A DNA stretch of 64,000 nt from Hyphomicrobiales bacterium (GCA_900469475.1 UBXG01000005.1:372001-436000), one strand, 5' to 3'; counted from the stretch's first letter, positions 8,446-17,134 are shown. Made by a program: numbers and translations. The notes: generated by a model from the sequence alone, not told the origin.

Positions 8446-11400
8446 TTGTTAGGTAGGGTCCTGGTTTTTCTGGGTGGATTGCTTGTGGTGGTGCTGTTCC
8501 TGGCGCTGCTCGCTCCGCTCTTCATAGACTGGACCGATTTTCGCAAGAACTTCGAGGATCAGGCGAGCCGCATCATCGGCAAGAAGGTGACTGTTCATGG
8601 CACCGTGGATGCCCGTCTTCTGCCGTTCCCGTCGGTGACGCTGCATGACGTCCGCGTCGGCCAGGAGGCTGATGGAACGCCGCTCGTGCAGGTGGTCGAA
8701 TTCTCCATGGATGCGGAACTTGCGCCTTTCCTTTCCGGCGAAGCACTGATCTTCGATATGCGGGTGTCCAAGCCCAAGGTGCGGCTGCGGTTGCTGAAGG
8801 ACGGCACGCTCGACTGGATGCGCGGTAGCCAGCCGGAAATTCCCGCAAAGTCCGTCGTGCTCGAAAGCGTCCACGTAGAAGACGGCGATATTCTCTTCAT
8901 TGACGAGCAAACGGGCAGGACCCGCCACGTCACGGGCCTGAATGCCCAGATGTCGGCGCGGTCGCTTGCCGGCCCTTGGCGTATCGAGGGCGATGCGGCC
9001 CTCGACAACGAGCATGGCAATTTCACGGTTTCCAGCAGCCAGCCTGACGACAACGGCGTCCTGCGCGTCCGCACCCGGCTGATGCCAGACCGCCATCCGC
9101 TTAATGTCGATCTCGATGGCGAGCTTAAACTCGTCGACAGCAAGCCCGATTACATGGGCTCCTTCACGGCCGGGGTCAGCGACAAGCAGACGCGCGATTC
9201 TGCCGATCAGAAGGCGCAGCCCCGCATCAAGGGCCGTTTCGAGTTGACGAATGACCGTATTCGCGTTCCGGAATATCGCCTTGAAGTCGGTGCCGATGAC
9301 GATCCTTATGTCGTCACAGGCGAGGCGACGCTGGATACAGGTTCCAAGCCGGAATTCCTGCTGACGGCCGATGGACAGCAGATCGACGTCAACCGTCTCG
9401 GCAACAACAAGGGCACCAACGGCAAGACCAATCGCAACCCGGCAATCTCGGCACGTCAGCGCCTCAACAATCTGATTGCGATTGCGGCTGAAATTCCGGT
9501 GCCACAGGTTCCCGGCAAGGCGACCTTCCGGCTGCCGGCGATCGTGGCGGGCGACACGACCATACGCGACGTGCAGCTCGATCTCGAACCGGCGGGAACG
9601 GGATGGAGGATCGATCATGCGATCGGCACGATGCCCGGCCGCACGCAGGTCGAAGCGCGTGGCAATCTCATGCTGCGGGACGAGCCCAACTTCATCGGTA
9701 ATCTGGTCGTTGCGTCCAACCAGCCGTCGGGATTGGCCTCGTGGCTTGTCGGGTCCGTCGATCCGGCGATACGCCAGCTGCGTCAGGCCGGCTTCTCCGC
9801 CGATGTCAGCCTGAAGCATGACGAGCAGCGCTTCGAAAATCTGGAGATCGCAATCGGTTCGGCCACGCTGAAAGGCCGGATCGATCGACAGAGCGGGACA
9901 GATAAGACCCCGCCAAAGCTTGCGGTCGATCTCACCGGCGATGCTCTCGACCTTGACGCGCTGAGGGCGCTGACCGGGCTCTTTACAGGCCAGGATACCG
10001 AGGAATCTCTCTTCGACCATCGGATTACGGCGCATCTGCAGGCCGGAAAATTCATGGCCTTCGGTGTGCCGGCCGATAATCTCGATACGTCCTTCTCCGT
10101 TGCCGACGGCGCTCTGACGATCGACAAGCTTTCGGTGCGCAATGTTGCCGGCGCCGAAATCACTGCAACGGGCCGCGCCGACGGCACGCCATCCGACTAC
10201 AAGGGATCGGGCGAGATCACCTTCAAGGCCGCCGATCCCGGGCCGTTTTTCGAAATGTTGCGCCAGCATTTACCGCACCATCCCGTCATGGACCGTTTGG
10301 TGCGCAATGCAGCCTGGTATGGAAACACGGCTCTTCGCGGGGCGGTGACGCTTGGCGGCGATCAGGACAACGCGCTGACGGTGACGCTTGCCGGTGTTTC
10401 CAACGGCAGCCGCGTCAATTTCGATTATCGCATGTCCGATCTTTCGGCGTTCAAGGGCAAGGGCACCACGACGCTCGAGGGAACGCTGGAAAATTCGGTG
10501 ACGTCGATCCTGTTCGGCCAGGCGGGTCTCGATCCGTTGCCTGTTGAAGCCGATGCCAATGGTCGTCTGACGCTGAAAGTGTCGGCAAGCGGCACCGATC
10601 CGGCGGATGCCGCGCTCACTTTTGCGACCGACAAGACATCGTTTACCGCAAACGGCAAGGTGGATGTCCGTCCAGCTAGCTTCCTCAACGGCAACATAGC
10701 GCTATCGTTCGAAAGCGCTGACATCGATCCTTATTTCGTGATGAACGGCATCGGTATTCCGCAGATGGGCGCCGGTTTGCCGGTGAAGTTCCAGGCTAAT
10801 GCCGCGCTGAGCCCGGACAAGATCGCATTTTCGGATATGAAAGGGCTGTTCGCCGACAACAACATGTCCGGCACGCTGACCGTCGATCGGAAGGCGCCGA
10901 ATCTAAAGGCCTCGGGTGAATTGTTGCTCGACAAGATGGATCTCGACTGGCTGGCGGAAGCCATCTACGGGCCGATGAGCGATCCGAAAACAGGCGCGCT
11001 CAACAAGGATAAGCTCGGCCTTCCAGCCTTCAGCGGCATGGACATCGGCGTCAAACTCTCCGCAAAGCAGGTATGGCCTGGTCTGTTCGGTCCTATTTCG
11101 AATTTCACCGCCAATGCAGCTTACAGGGGCGAGGAGTTGCGGCTGAATGATCTGACGGGTGGCTGGAATGGCGGTACGCTGACCGGGAGCGCGATGTTCG
11201 CCAATTCGGATGGCACCGGCCTGCTGCAGACGAAGCTCAGCCTCGCCAATGGCGATCTTACGGCTGTTGCCTGGCAGCGCGATGGAGCGCCGCTTGCGAC
11301 CGGCCGCTTCGGCCTTGCGATGAATGCCGAAGCGAGCGGCAAGAGCATTGCCGACCTTGCCGCGAATGCAAGCGGTTCGGGTGAAATGAAGCTCGGCGAG

Positions 11401-12153
11401 ACGCATGTGCGTGGCCTCAATCTCTCCGTCATGCCGCCGCTCCTCTCGGCGACGGATCAGATTCAGGGCGATATCACTGCCGCCAAGGTGCTTCCGATCG
11501 TGCAGACGCTGCTGAACAATGGCGAAGCGGTCCTGCCGGCGACCAGCATCCCTTTCAACATTTCCGCCGGTGTAGTGCGAGCGACCAATATTGTCGCCAG
11601 TAACGATCTGGCAAAGCTTTTGGGCAACGCCGAAATCAGCCTGCCGGACGAGCGCATGCGCGGCTCACTCGGTATCGCCTTCAAGGCGGGTGCCGAAGCG
11701 CAGAGCGGGGCGGAGCCGGCCCTACGCCTCGATTTCGCCGGACCGCTCTCCGCACCTGGTCGAACGATGGATATCACGGACGTCACCAGCTTCCTGTCGG
11801 TCCGGGCATTCGAGCGCGAGCGCCGTCGGGTGGAGCGCTTGCAGGCCAATGTGCTTGAAAAGCAGCGGCTGCGGCGTGAGGTGGCGCTGTACAAGTATGT
11901 TGCAGGCGTGCGCGAGGCTCAGCGCCAGCGCGATGCCGCCATCGAGCAGCAGCGCCGCGCAGAAGAGGAACGGTTACGCAATCTGGCTCAGCAGGCGGCC
12001 GCTCAGAAGCAGGCGGAGGAAGAGGCGCGCGCCAAGCAGGCAGCGGAGGAGGCGGCCAAGGCCAAGGCAGCGGCCGACGCGCGAGCCAAGGCCGAAACTC
12101 AGCATCCGACGGCACCTTTGAATTTCAATGAGCTGCCGGGAGTTGCCCAGTAA
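8446..12153 (+). CDS. AsmA family envelope protein
   Basis: Very large (1235-residue) envelope protein of the AsmA/TamB/YhdP superfamily, whose members span the periplasm and are linked to lipid transport and outer-membrane homeostasis. It has one N-terminal membrane anchor (about residues 3-25) followed by the AsmA start DWTDFRKNFEDQASRIIGKKVTVHG. A long beta-rich body follows, with the second AsmA region (LRLNDLTGGWNGGTLTGSA) around residue 900. The last about 120 residues are a charged Glu/Arg/Ala/Lys-rich coiled coil, which is unusual for a periplasmic end. The start is TTG at 8446, supported by GGAGA nine bases upstream; no ATG precedes the anchor. Confidence 0.87.
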   Translation: MLGRVLVFLGGLLVVVLFLALLAPLFIDWTDFRKNFEDQASRIIGKKVTVHGTVDARLLPFPSVTLHDVRVGQEADGTPLVQVVEFSMDAELAPFLSGEALIFDMRVSKPKVRLRLLKDGTLDWMRGSQPEIPAKSVVLESVHVEDGDILFIDEQTGRTRHVTGLNAQMSARSLAGPWRIEGDAALDNEHGNFTVSSSQPDDNGVLRVRTRLMPDRHPLNVDLDGELKLVDSKPDYMGSFTAGVSDKQTRDSADQKAQPRIKGRFELTNDRIRVPEYRLEVGADDDPYVVTGEATLDTGSKPEFLLTADGQQIDVNRLGNNKGTNGKTNRNPAISARQRLNNLIAIAAEIPVPQVPGKATFRLPAIVAGDTTIRDVQLDLEPAGTGWRIDHAIGTMPGRTQVEARGNLMLRDEPNFIGNLVVASNQPSGLASWLVGSVDPAIRQLRQAGFSADVSLKHDEQRFENLEIAIGSATLKGRIDRQSGTDKTPPKLAVDLTGDALDLDALRALTGLFTGQDTEESLFDHRITAHLQAGKFMAFGVPADNLDTSFSVADGALTIDKLSVRNVAGAEITATGRADGTPSDYKGSGEITFKAADPGPFFEMLRQHLPHHPVMDRLVRNAAWYGNTALRGAVTLGGDQDNALTVTLAGVSNGSRVNFDYRMSDLSAFKGKGTTTLEGTLENSVTSILFGQAGLDPLPVEADANGRLTLKVSASGTDPADAALTFATDKTSFTANGKVDVRPASFLNGNIALSFESADIDPYFVMNGIGIPQMGAGLPVKFQANAALSPDKIAFSDMKGLFADNNMSGTLTVDRKAPNLKASGELLLDKMDLDWLAEAIYGPMSDPKTGALNKDKLGLPAFSGMDIGVKLSAKQVWPGLFGPISNFTANAAYRGEELRLNDLTGGWNGGTLTGSAMFANSDGTGLLQTKLSLANGDLTAVAWQRDGAPLATGRFGLAMNAEASGKSIADLAANASGSGEMKLGETHVRGLNLSVMPPLLSATDQIQGDITAAKVLPIVQTLLNNGEAVLPATSIPFNISAGVVRATNIVASNDLAKLLGNAEISLPDERMRGSLGIAFKAGAEAQSGAEPALRLDFAGPLSAPGRTMDITDVTSFLSVRAFERERRRVERLQANVLEKQRLRREVALYKYVAGVREAQRQRDAAIEQQRRAEEERLRNLAQQAAAQKQAEEEARAKQAAEEAAKAKAAADARAKAETQHPTAPLNFNELPGVAQ

Positions 12154-12231
12154 ACCGGAAGGTCGTGGATTGATCCACATCTGGTAGGTAAAGCGCGCTC
12201 ACGGCATCGTCGTGAACTCCTCTGCAACCAC

Positions 12232-12444
12232 TCAGTTGCGATCTTTCAGCCATTTAAGGACATAGAGGCGGAGCGCCGAAGAGAGATTGCTGCCGGCTTC
12301 GCGGCCGTCGTCGATCTCAGAGATCAATGCTGCGAGCGACGTGCCGCGCGCGTTGGCGATCGCCTTCAGTTCTGTCCAGAAGGCATCCTCGAGGGAAAAG
12401 CTCGTGCGATGGCCATGCAACGTCGCGGAATGTTTACGGATCAT
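12232..12444 (-). CDS. Ribbon-helix-helix domain protein
   Basis: Small (about 70 residues) protein that fits the rhizobial RHH_4-type ribbon-helix-helix family. The beta strand is HRTSFSLEDAFWTELKAIA and the helices are RGTSLAALISEID and LSSALRLYVLKWLKDR. It is likely a DNA-binding regulator, target unknown. The ATG at 12444 gives the compact domain; an in-frame TTG at 12459 would add five residues. It is on the same strand as the DUF4169 and sspB genes upstream and may be co-transcribed. Confidence 0.78.
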   Translation of the reverse strand: MIRKHSATLHGHRTSFSLEDAFWTELKAIANARGTSLAALISEIDDGREAGSNLSSALRLYVLKWLKDRN

Positions 12445-12548
12445 CGGCGGATCGATCAAAAATCGGAAATGGCGGGATATTTCTGAAAGTGATTCAAAAT
12501 GCGGAAGTAAGCAACTGATTTCTGAAGTTTTTTGTCTCAGGGCCTAAA

Positions 12549-12743
12549 TTAGTCTTCGGTCTTCTTGGTTTCGATTCGGCCGGCCTCGTGCGCCTTTGCG
12601 GCCTTTTCGTTAAGCGTTGTCGTCAGCTTCTTCTCAGCCTTGGTCCTTCCGAAGGCGATGCGGTTGTGCTCAGCCTGCGTTTCCTTATCCGAGCGGGCCT
12701 GCTTCTTGCGAAACTGGCGCAGATTGACGATTTCGGCGCTCAT
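12549..12743 (-). CDS. DUF4169 family protein
   Basis: A 64-residue, strongly basic and highly charged protein (SAEIVNLRQFRKKQARSDKE, then Lys/Glu/Ala helix) that fits DUF4169, a short alphaproteobacterial family of unknown function. A GGAAG ribosome-binding site precedes the ATG at 12743. It lies just downstream of sspB on the same strand, an order I recall from other Rhizobiales. It is probably helical throughout; no function can be assigned. Confidence 0.78.
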   Translation of the reverse strand: MSAEIVNLRQFRKKQARSDKETQAEHNRIAFGRTKAEKKLTTTLNEKAAKAHEAGRIETKKTED

Positions 12744-12798
12744 TAATTTCTTCCGTTACCGACATGAAAAAGGGAAGCGGATGCTTCCCCTGCAATGG

Positions 12799-13311
12799 CT
12801 ACTGCTTCTTGCGGAACGCGTCGAGAGAGACAACCGATCCCGGCTTCTTTTCCTCACCTTCCTTGGCTGCAGCCGCAGGCGCTTCCTCGCCTTCGACCGG
12901 CACCGGATAGGCAGTGATTTCGCCGGACGAGGTCTCTTCTTCTTCGTCGGCCAGCGGCACGTCGAATTCCAGTTCGAAATTGACGGAGGGGTCGTAGAAG
13001 CCGCGGATTGCATTGAAGGGGACGACCAGCTTTTCCGGAACGTCGGAGAAGGAGAGGCCGATCTCGAATTGGCTTTCCGTGATCTTCAGATCCCAGAACT
13101 GATGCTGGATGACGATGGTCATCTGTTCGGGATATTTCGCCTTCAGGTGCTGTGAAATGCGCACGCCCGGGGCGCCGGTCAGAAAGGTGATGAAGAAATG
13201 GTGGTCACCGGGCAGGCGGCCTGTAGCGCCGACCTCGGTCAGCACCTTGCGGATTACCCCCCGCAGGGCGTCCTGTGCCAAAATGTCGTAGCGGATATGA
13301 TCCTGCCCCAT
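12799..13311 (-). CDS. sspB: SspB-type ClpXP adaptor
   Basis: Adaptor that binds the ssrA degradation tag and tethers tagged proteins to the ClpX unfoldase. The 170-residue product has the alphaproteobacterial SspB core: MGQDHIRYDILAQDALRGVI, the Sm-like fold around HHFFITFLTGAPGVRISQHLK and TIVIQHQFWDLKI, then AIRGFYDPSVNFELEF. An acidic flexible linker follows, and the tail SVVSLDAFRKKQ is the place expected for the ClpX-docking motif. I chose the ATG at 13311 because family members begin MGQDHIRYD; an in-frame ATG at 13335 is possible. Its partner RNA gene ssrA lies directly upstream on the same strand. Confidence 0.92.
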   Translation of the reverse strand: MGQDHIRYDILAQDALRGVIRKVLTEVGATGRLPGDHHFFITFLTGAPGVRISQHLKAKYPEQMTIVIQHQFWDLKITESQFEIGLSFSDVPEKLVVPFNAIRGFYDPSVNFELEFDVPLADEEEETSSGEITAYPVPVEGEEAPAAAAKEGEEKKPGSVVSLDAFRKKQ

Positions 13312-13424
13312 GCTTTCCTGTCTTTCGTTGGCCATGCTTTTTATAGGCTTATGCCACGCTGAGCGCCGCCGGAAAAGCCCTATGCGCGAGTCACCGCGTG
13401 TCGATCCATAATATAGCACTGGAG

Positions 13425-13768
13425 AAGAAGGTGAAGGCTTCTGTTGCCAGGTGCCTTCGAACCCCGCCTAAGAGTGCGACCCCTTAGGACTTTATTTGAA
13501 GTGTCACACCGCGATTAAGCAGCGAGACGAGCTTCCGCATAGTTGTCGTTTGCAACTACAATTTTAGCCCGATAACGGCGGTACAATGCCGAGCGAAAAG
13601 TCGATCTTTACACCCTTGTCGATCCTGTTTCGCCCCCATCAAAAGCCGGTCTGTCGCAAGTTCTGCCGGCCGGTTTTTGGTGGAGGCGCCGGGTACCGCC
13701 CCCGGGTCCAATAGGTTTATTACACCGCTCATTTATCGCCATAGCCGGCCCGAAGACCGGCAAGGGTG
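13425..13768 (-). ncRNA. ssrA: Transfer-messenger RNA, circularly permuted two-piece type
   Basis: tmRNA that rescues stalled ribosomes and adds a degradation tag. Read on the minus strand, the acceptor piece comes first and ends in CGCCTCCACCA (CCA end at 13678). A spacer of about 40 bases follows, then the coding piece beginning GGGGGCG at 13637. GGGGGCG pairs with CGCCTCC, giving the seven-base acceptor stem with the G3-U70 pair needed for alanine charging. The tag frame (13553 to 13515) reads ANDNYAEARLAA then TAA. A final hairpin (GAAGGC / GCCTTC) lies near 13430-13455. This permuted order is the known alphaproteobacterial design. The outer ends are approximate to about 10-20 bases. Confidence 0.93.
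13515..13553 (-). other. tmRNA tag reading frame (ANDNYAEARLAA)
   Basis: Twelve codons plus TAA inside the coding piece of ssrA: GCA AAC GAC AAC TAT GCG and so on. The C-terminal LAA is the ClpX recognition element and the N-terminal part (ANDNY) is where SspB binds in studied systems. The resume codon is GCA (Ala), as usual. Confidence 0.93.
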
Positions 13769-13983
13769 ATATAGTGTTTTCCGCGAGCGAAGGGAAGGGC
13801 AATTGTCACAAATGCTTCGTGGAAACATCGGTTTGCCTGCAAGGTCGCGAGATTTACCTGAATTACGCTTCGCCGCGGTTGGTTTCGCGTCGGCTTGTCA
13901 TTAAAATTGCGAAAAAGGAATCGGCAGGCGGCTGTTCAGGCAGGCCTTACGGCCGGAAATTTCAAGCGATTTCGGAGCGGAAG
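13769..13983. other. Divergent spacer between ssrA and thyA
   Basis: Holds the promoters of ssrA (minus) and thyA (plus). On the minus strand TATATC, about 10 bases upstream of the acceptor piece, is a plausible -10 element with a poor -35. The thyA frame stays open back to 13774, but that extension lacks family similarity. Confidence 0.4.
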
Positions 13984-14904
13984 ATGGCTCGTCACCCAGA
14001 GTATCAATATCTCGACCTGATGGCGCACCTGCTCGAACATGGTGACCGTCGCATCGACCGGACCGGCGTCGGCACCTTGAGCGGTCTCGGCGCGATGATG
14101 CGCTTCGATCTTTCGAGAGGGCAGATCCCGATCTTCACGACGAAGCGCGTCTACTGGAAGCTCGCCGTCAAGGAGATGCTCTGGTTCCTGACCGGCGACA
14201 CCAATATCCGCAATCTGCTGAAGGAGAATGTGCGGATCTGGACCGACTGGCCGCTCGCCAAATATCGCAAGGCCTCTGGCGAAGAGATCGATCAGGTCGC
14301 TTTTGAAAAGCGCATTCTGGAGGACGAGGCCTTTGCTCTGCAATGGGGCGATCTCGGCCCGGTTTATGGTAAGCAGTGGCGGCAATGGCGCGATGCCGAA
14401 GGCCGCGTGCATGACCAGCTCGCCGCGGTCATCAAGGATCTCAAGACCAATCCCAGCAGCCGCCGGATGATCTTCCACGCCTGGAATGTCGGCGAGCTTG
14501 CCGATATGGCGCTGCATCCCTGCCACATGGTCTATCAGTTTCATGTATCGAATATCTCGGCCGAAGGCGGCAAGCGCCCGCGTCTCAGCCTGATGGTTTT
14601 CCAGCGCTCATGCGACTTGTTCCTCGGCAATCCGTTCAACATCTGCCAGCAGGCGGTTTTGCTGGCTATGGTCGCGCAGCAGGTCGATATGGATATGGGC
14701 GAGCTGGTCTGGTCTGGTGGTGACGTCCACCTCTATCTCAACCATCTGGATGCCATCCGCGAGCAGCTCAGCCGGGAGCCGAAGCCATTCCCGACCTTGC
14801 GTCTGCTACGCCGACCCGACAGCATCGACGATTATCGTATCGAGGATTTCGAGGTTCTCGGATATGAGCCGCACGCGGCGATCGCGGCCGAAGTCGCGGT
14901 TTAG
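13984..14904 (+). CDS. thyA: Thymidylate synthase, long form
   Basis: Converts dUMP to dTMP with methylene-tetrahydrofolate, releasing dihydrofolate. Catalytic and binding residues are present: DRTGVGT (25-31), the catalytic Cys180 in HPCH, the phosphate-binding SSRR (158-161), QRSCDLFLGNPFN (207-219) and HLYLNH (249-254). At 306 residues it is about 40 longer than the usual 264-residue proteobacterial enzyme. The extra length is a charged insert at about residues 90-120 and a loop near 189-200. QRSCDLFLGNPFNICQQAV also departs from the common IASYALL form. A GGAGCGGAAG site precedes the ATG at 13984. Its end overlaps the convergent acetyltransferase gene by 4 bases. DHFR, the partner enzyme, lies 2.3 kb downstream. 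Confidence 0.9.
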   Translation: MARHPEYQYLDLMAHLLEHGDRRIDRTGVGTLSGLGAMMRFDLSRGQIPIFTTKRVYWKLAVKEMLWFLTGDTNIRNLLKENVRIWTDWPLAKYRKASGEEIDQVAFEKRILEDEAFALQWGDLGPVYGKQWRQWRDAEGRVHDQLAAVIKDLKTNPSSRRMIFHAWNVGELADMALHPCHMVYQFHVSNISAEGGKRPRLSLMVFQRSCDLFLGNPFNICQQAVLLAMVAQQVDMDMGELVWSGGDVHLYLNHLDAIREQLSREPKPFPTLRLLRRPDSIDDYRIEDFEVLGYEPHAAIAAEVAV

Positions 14905-15428
14905 GTCGTCGGCTTGGCGTCGGGATCGGTGCGCTGATCGAGGAGTAGTTGCAGGAAGGCGAGATCGAGCCAACGTCCGAACTTCGTGCCGACCTGTGGA
15001 AGAAGTCCGACCTGCTGGAAGCCGAGCTTTTCATGCAGCCGGATCGAAGCCTCGTTGCCTGCCTCGATGCCTGCGACCATCGCATGCTTGCCGATCGCTC
15101 GGGCGCGCTCGATGAGCTCGCTCATCAGCGCCTTGCCGATGCCGCCGCGATACTGATCGTTTCGCACATAGACGGAGTGCTCGACCGTGTGCCGATAGCC
15201 GTCGAAGGCGCGCCAGTCACCGAACGAGGCGTAACCGATGACGTCGTCATGGTCGTCGGTTGCCACGAGCACCGGGTAACCAAGCTTGTGCCGATCCTGC
15301 AGCCATTGCTTGCGATTGGCGATATCAACCTGCGTCTCGTTCCAGATCGCGGCGGTATTGGCGACGGCGTCGTTATAGATCGCGGTTATTCCCGCGAGAT
15401 CCTCGTCTCTCGCATCGCGAATTTGCAT
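14901..15428 (-). CDS. GNAT N-acetyltransferase (phosphinothricin acetyltransferase-like)
   Basis: Acetyl-CoA-dependent acetyltransferase, 175 residues, of the YncA/Pat type acting on small amines or amino-acid analogues. It begins MQIRDARDEDLAGITAIYNDAV and has SVYVRNDQYRGGIGKALM (CoA-binding RGxGxG-like loop) and NEASIRLHEKLGFQQVG near the end. The ATG at 15428 is favoured by GGAG 8 bases upstream over an ATG at 15449. It converges on thyA with a 4-base overlap. Family members act on phosphinothricin or methionine sulfone; the natural substrate here is unknown. Confidence 0.85.
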   Translation of the reverse strand: MQIRDARDEDLAGITAIYNDAVANTAAIWNETQVDIANRKQWLQDRHKLGYPVLVATDDHDDVIGYASFGDWRAFDGYRHTVEHSVYVRNDQYRGGIGKALMSELIERARAIGKHAMVAGIEAGNEASIRLHEKLGFQQVGLLPQVGTKFGRWLDLAFLQLLLDQRTDPDAKPTT

Positions 15429-15628
15429 CGGTCGCTCCGTAGGCACCATCCATCAGATTGGATGATCGTATCGTTTGTTCTTCATGCTGTCATACACTGA
15501 TTTCGACGCCTGTCTACTATGTTATTACATGGCTGCATCAGAGATCAAACTCAGCTACGTAAGAGTTAAGCTTTTTCAGTGATTCGCCTCGATTGCCACT
15601 CCCGTGAAGGTCCACTATAGTAAAACGC

Positions 15629-16195
15629 ATGTCTCAGCTTGATGATATCGACAAGCGCATCGGCGCGCGCATTCGCATCGAACGGGAAAGTCGCGGCTGG
15701 TCGTTGACGGAGTTGGCCGAACGCTCGGCCGTTTCCCGGGCCATGATCCACAAGATCGAGCGTGGCGAAAGCAGCCCGACGGCGACGCTGCTCGGTAAGC
15801 TTTCCGGTGCTTTCAGCCTGAGCATGTCGGCCTTGATGGCACGTGCGGAGATGCAGCAGGGCCGGCTTCTCCGGAAGGAAGAGCAGCCCGTCTGGGTCGA
15901 TCCGCAGACGGGCTATGAGCGCCGGCACGTTTCCCCGAAGTCGGACCTGCCGCTCGATCTCGTCCGCATCGAATTGCCTGCCGGGGCGGAGGTTCCGATG
16001 CCCGCATCGGCTTATGCCTTCGTGCGGCAGCTCATCTGGGTGCTCGAGGGACAGCTGACCTTTCTCGAGGGAGATACGAAGCACTCGATGTCGGCGGGCG
16101 ATTGCCTCGAGCTCGGTCCGCCGACGGATTGCGTTTTCAAGAATGAAAGCGGAGAGCCCTGTATCTATGCCGTCCTCGTGCTTCGCGACGCTTGA
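15629..16195 (+). CDS. XRE-family regulator with cupin domain
   Basis: Transcription regulator of 188 residues. An N-terminal helix-turn-helix (about 8-63; RIRIERESRGWSLTELAERSAVSRAMIHKIERGESSPT) is joined to a C-terminal cupin (about 110-180; RIELPAGAEVPMP, WVLEGQLTFLEGD, LELGPPTDCVFKNES). This HTH-cupin layout commonly senses a small metabolite. The next gene on the same strand, an NAD-dependent dehydrogenase, starts about 100 bases later and may be its target or operon partner. Confidence 0.87.
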   Translation: MSQLDDIDKRIGARIRIERESRGWSLTELAERSAVSRAMIHKIERGESSPTATLLGKLSGAFSLSMSALMARAEMQQGRLLRKEEQPVWVDPQTGYERRHVSPKSDLPLDLVRIELPAGAEVPMPASAYAFVRQLIWVLEGQLTFLEGDTKHSMSAGDCLELGPPTDCVFKNESGEPCIYAVLVLRDA

Positions 16196-16297
16196 CGGCC
16201 CCCGCTAAACTTAGCGTTACCGCAAGGCATTGCGCTCGTCCGGCCGGACGATAGGCGATATGCTGCCGTCTTCCTCGATCGGAAAAGGAGATTGGCC

Positions 16298-17134
16298 GTG
16301 GAGATCGCAGTCATCGGAGCCGGTGCCATGGGAAGCGCCATTGGCCGGCGTTTGGTCGAAAATGGGGCGAGGGTGCTCACTTATCTCGACGGACGCTCGG
16401 CTTCGACCATCGAACGAGCGAAAGCAGCCGGCATGGAGCCGGTTGGATTGGACGCTATCGCCGCGTCGCGCCTCATTCTTTCCATCGTTCCGCCGGCGGA
16501 GGCTGTTGCCGTCGCTGAGCAGATTGCCGCTGAACTGCGTCGGATGGGCGCGAAAACGACCTTCATGGACTGCAATGCGATTTCGCCGAGGACCATGACC
16601 GAGGTTGCGGCGATTTTCGGCCGCGACTGCGGCGTGGTTCTCGACGGCTCCATTATCGGCGGTCCGCCGAAGCCCGGCCAGAAGGGGCCGAAACTCTATG
16701 TGAGCGCCGATGCCGCGAACGACAGCGACGTGCTGGTCGAATATGGACTGCAGGTTCGCCACATTGATGGGGCAATCGGCGCGGCTTCGGCATTGAAGAT
16801 GTGCTATGCCGGCATCAACAAGGGCGTGACCGGCCTCGGCGCCGCCATGCTGCTTGCGGCGATCCGTTCGGGCGCCGATGCCGCCCTGAAGCGCGAACTT
16901 CAGGAAAGCCTGCCGGATCTCGATGCGAAATTCGTCCACGGCATTCCGGACATGTATCCGAAAGCCTACCGATGGGTCGCGGAGATGGAGGAGATTTCCG
17001 AGTTCCTCGGTGAGGATGATCCGGCCGCCTTGATCTTCAAAGGCATGGCCGGGTTCTATCGGAAGATGGCTAGGGATCGGGAAGAGCGAGGTCTATTGGC
17101 CGGCCAGCTCGATAAATTGAATAGCGGTGGCTGA
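16298..17134 (+). CDS. NAD(P)-binding dehydrogenase, DUF1932 type
   Basis: Predicted cytoplasmic oxidoreductase of the beta-hydroxyacid dehydrogenase superfamily, 278 residues. The Rossmann fold starts at EIAVIGAGAMGSAIGRRLVENG. The C-terminal all-helical DUF1932 domain contains AASALKMCYAGINKGVTGLGAAML. I chose GTG at 16298, which sits 8 bases after AAGGAG; an in-frame TTG at 16292 is too close to that site. Substrate unknown. The position after the XRE-cupin gene suggests joint control. Confidence 0.82.
   Translation: MEIAVIGAGAMGSAIGRRLVENGARVLTYLDGRSASTIERAKAAGMEPVGLDAIAASRLILSIVPPAEAVAVAEQIAAELRRMGAKTTFMDCNAISPRTMTEVAAIFGRDCGVVLDGSIIGGPPKPGQKGPKLYVSADAANDSDVLVEYGLQVRHIDGAIGAASALKMCYAGINKGVTGLGAAMLLAAIRSGADAALKRELQESLPDLDAKFVHGIPDMYPKAYRWVAEMEEISEFLGEDDPAALIFKGMAGFYRKMARDREERGLLAGQLDKLNSGG

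Noticed and set aside
8449..10269. 606-codon minus-strand open frame opposite the AsmA gene
   Set aside because: It is an antisense shadow created by high-GC codon bias. The plus strand has a clear AsmA N-terminus and motifs; the minus product has no recognisable domain.
13774..13983. N-terminal extension of thyA back to 13774
   Set aside because: The extra 70 residues have no ThyA similarity, while ATG 13984 has a good ribosome-binding site and the family-like start.
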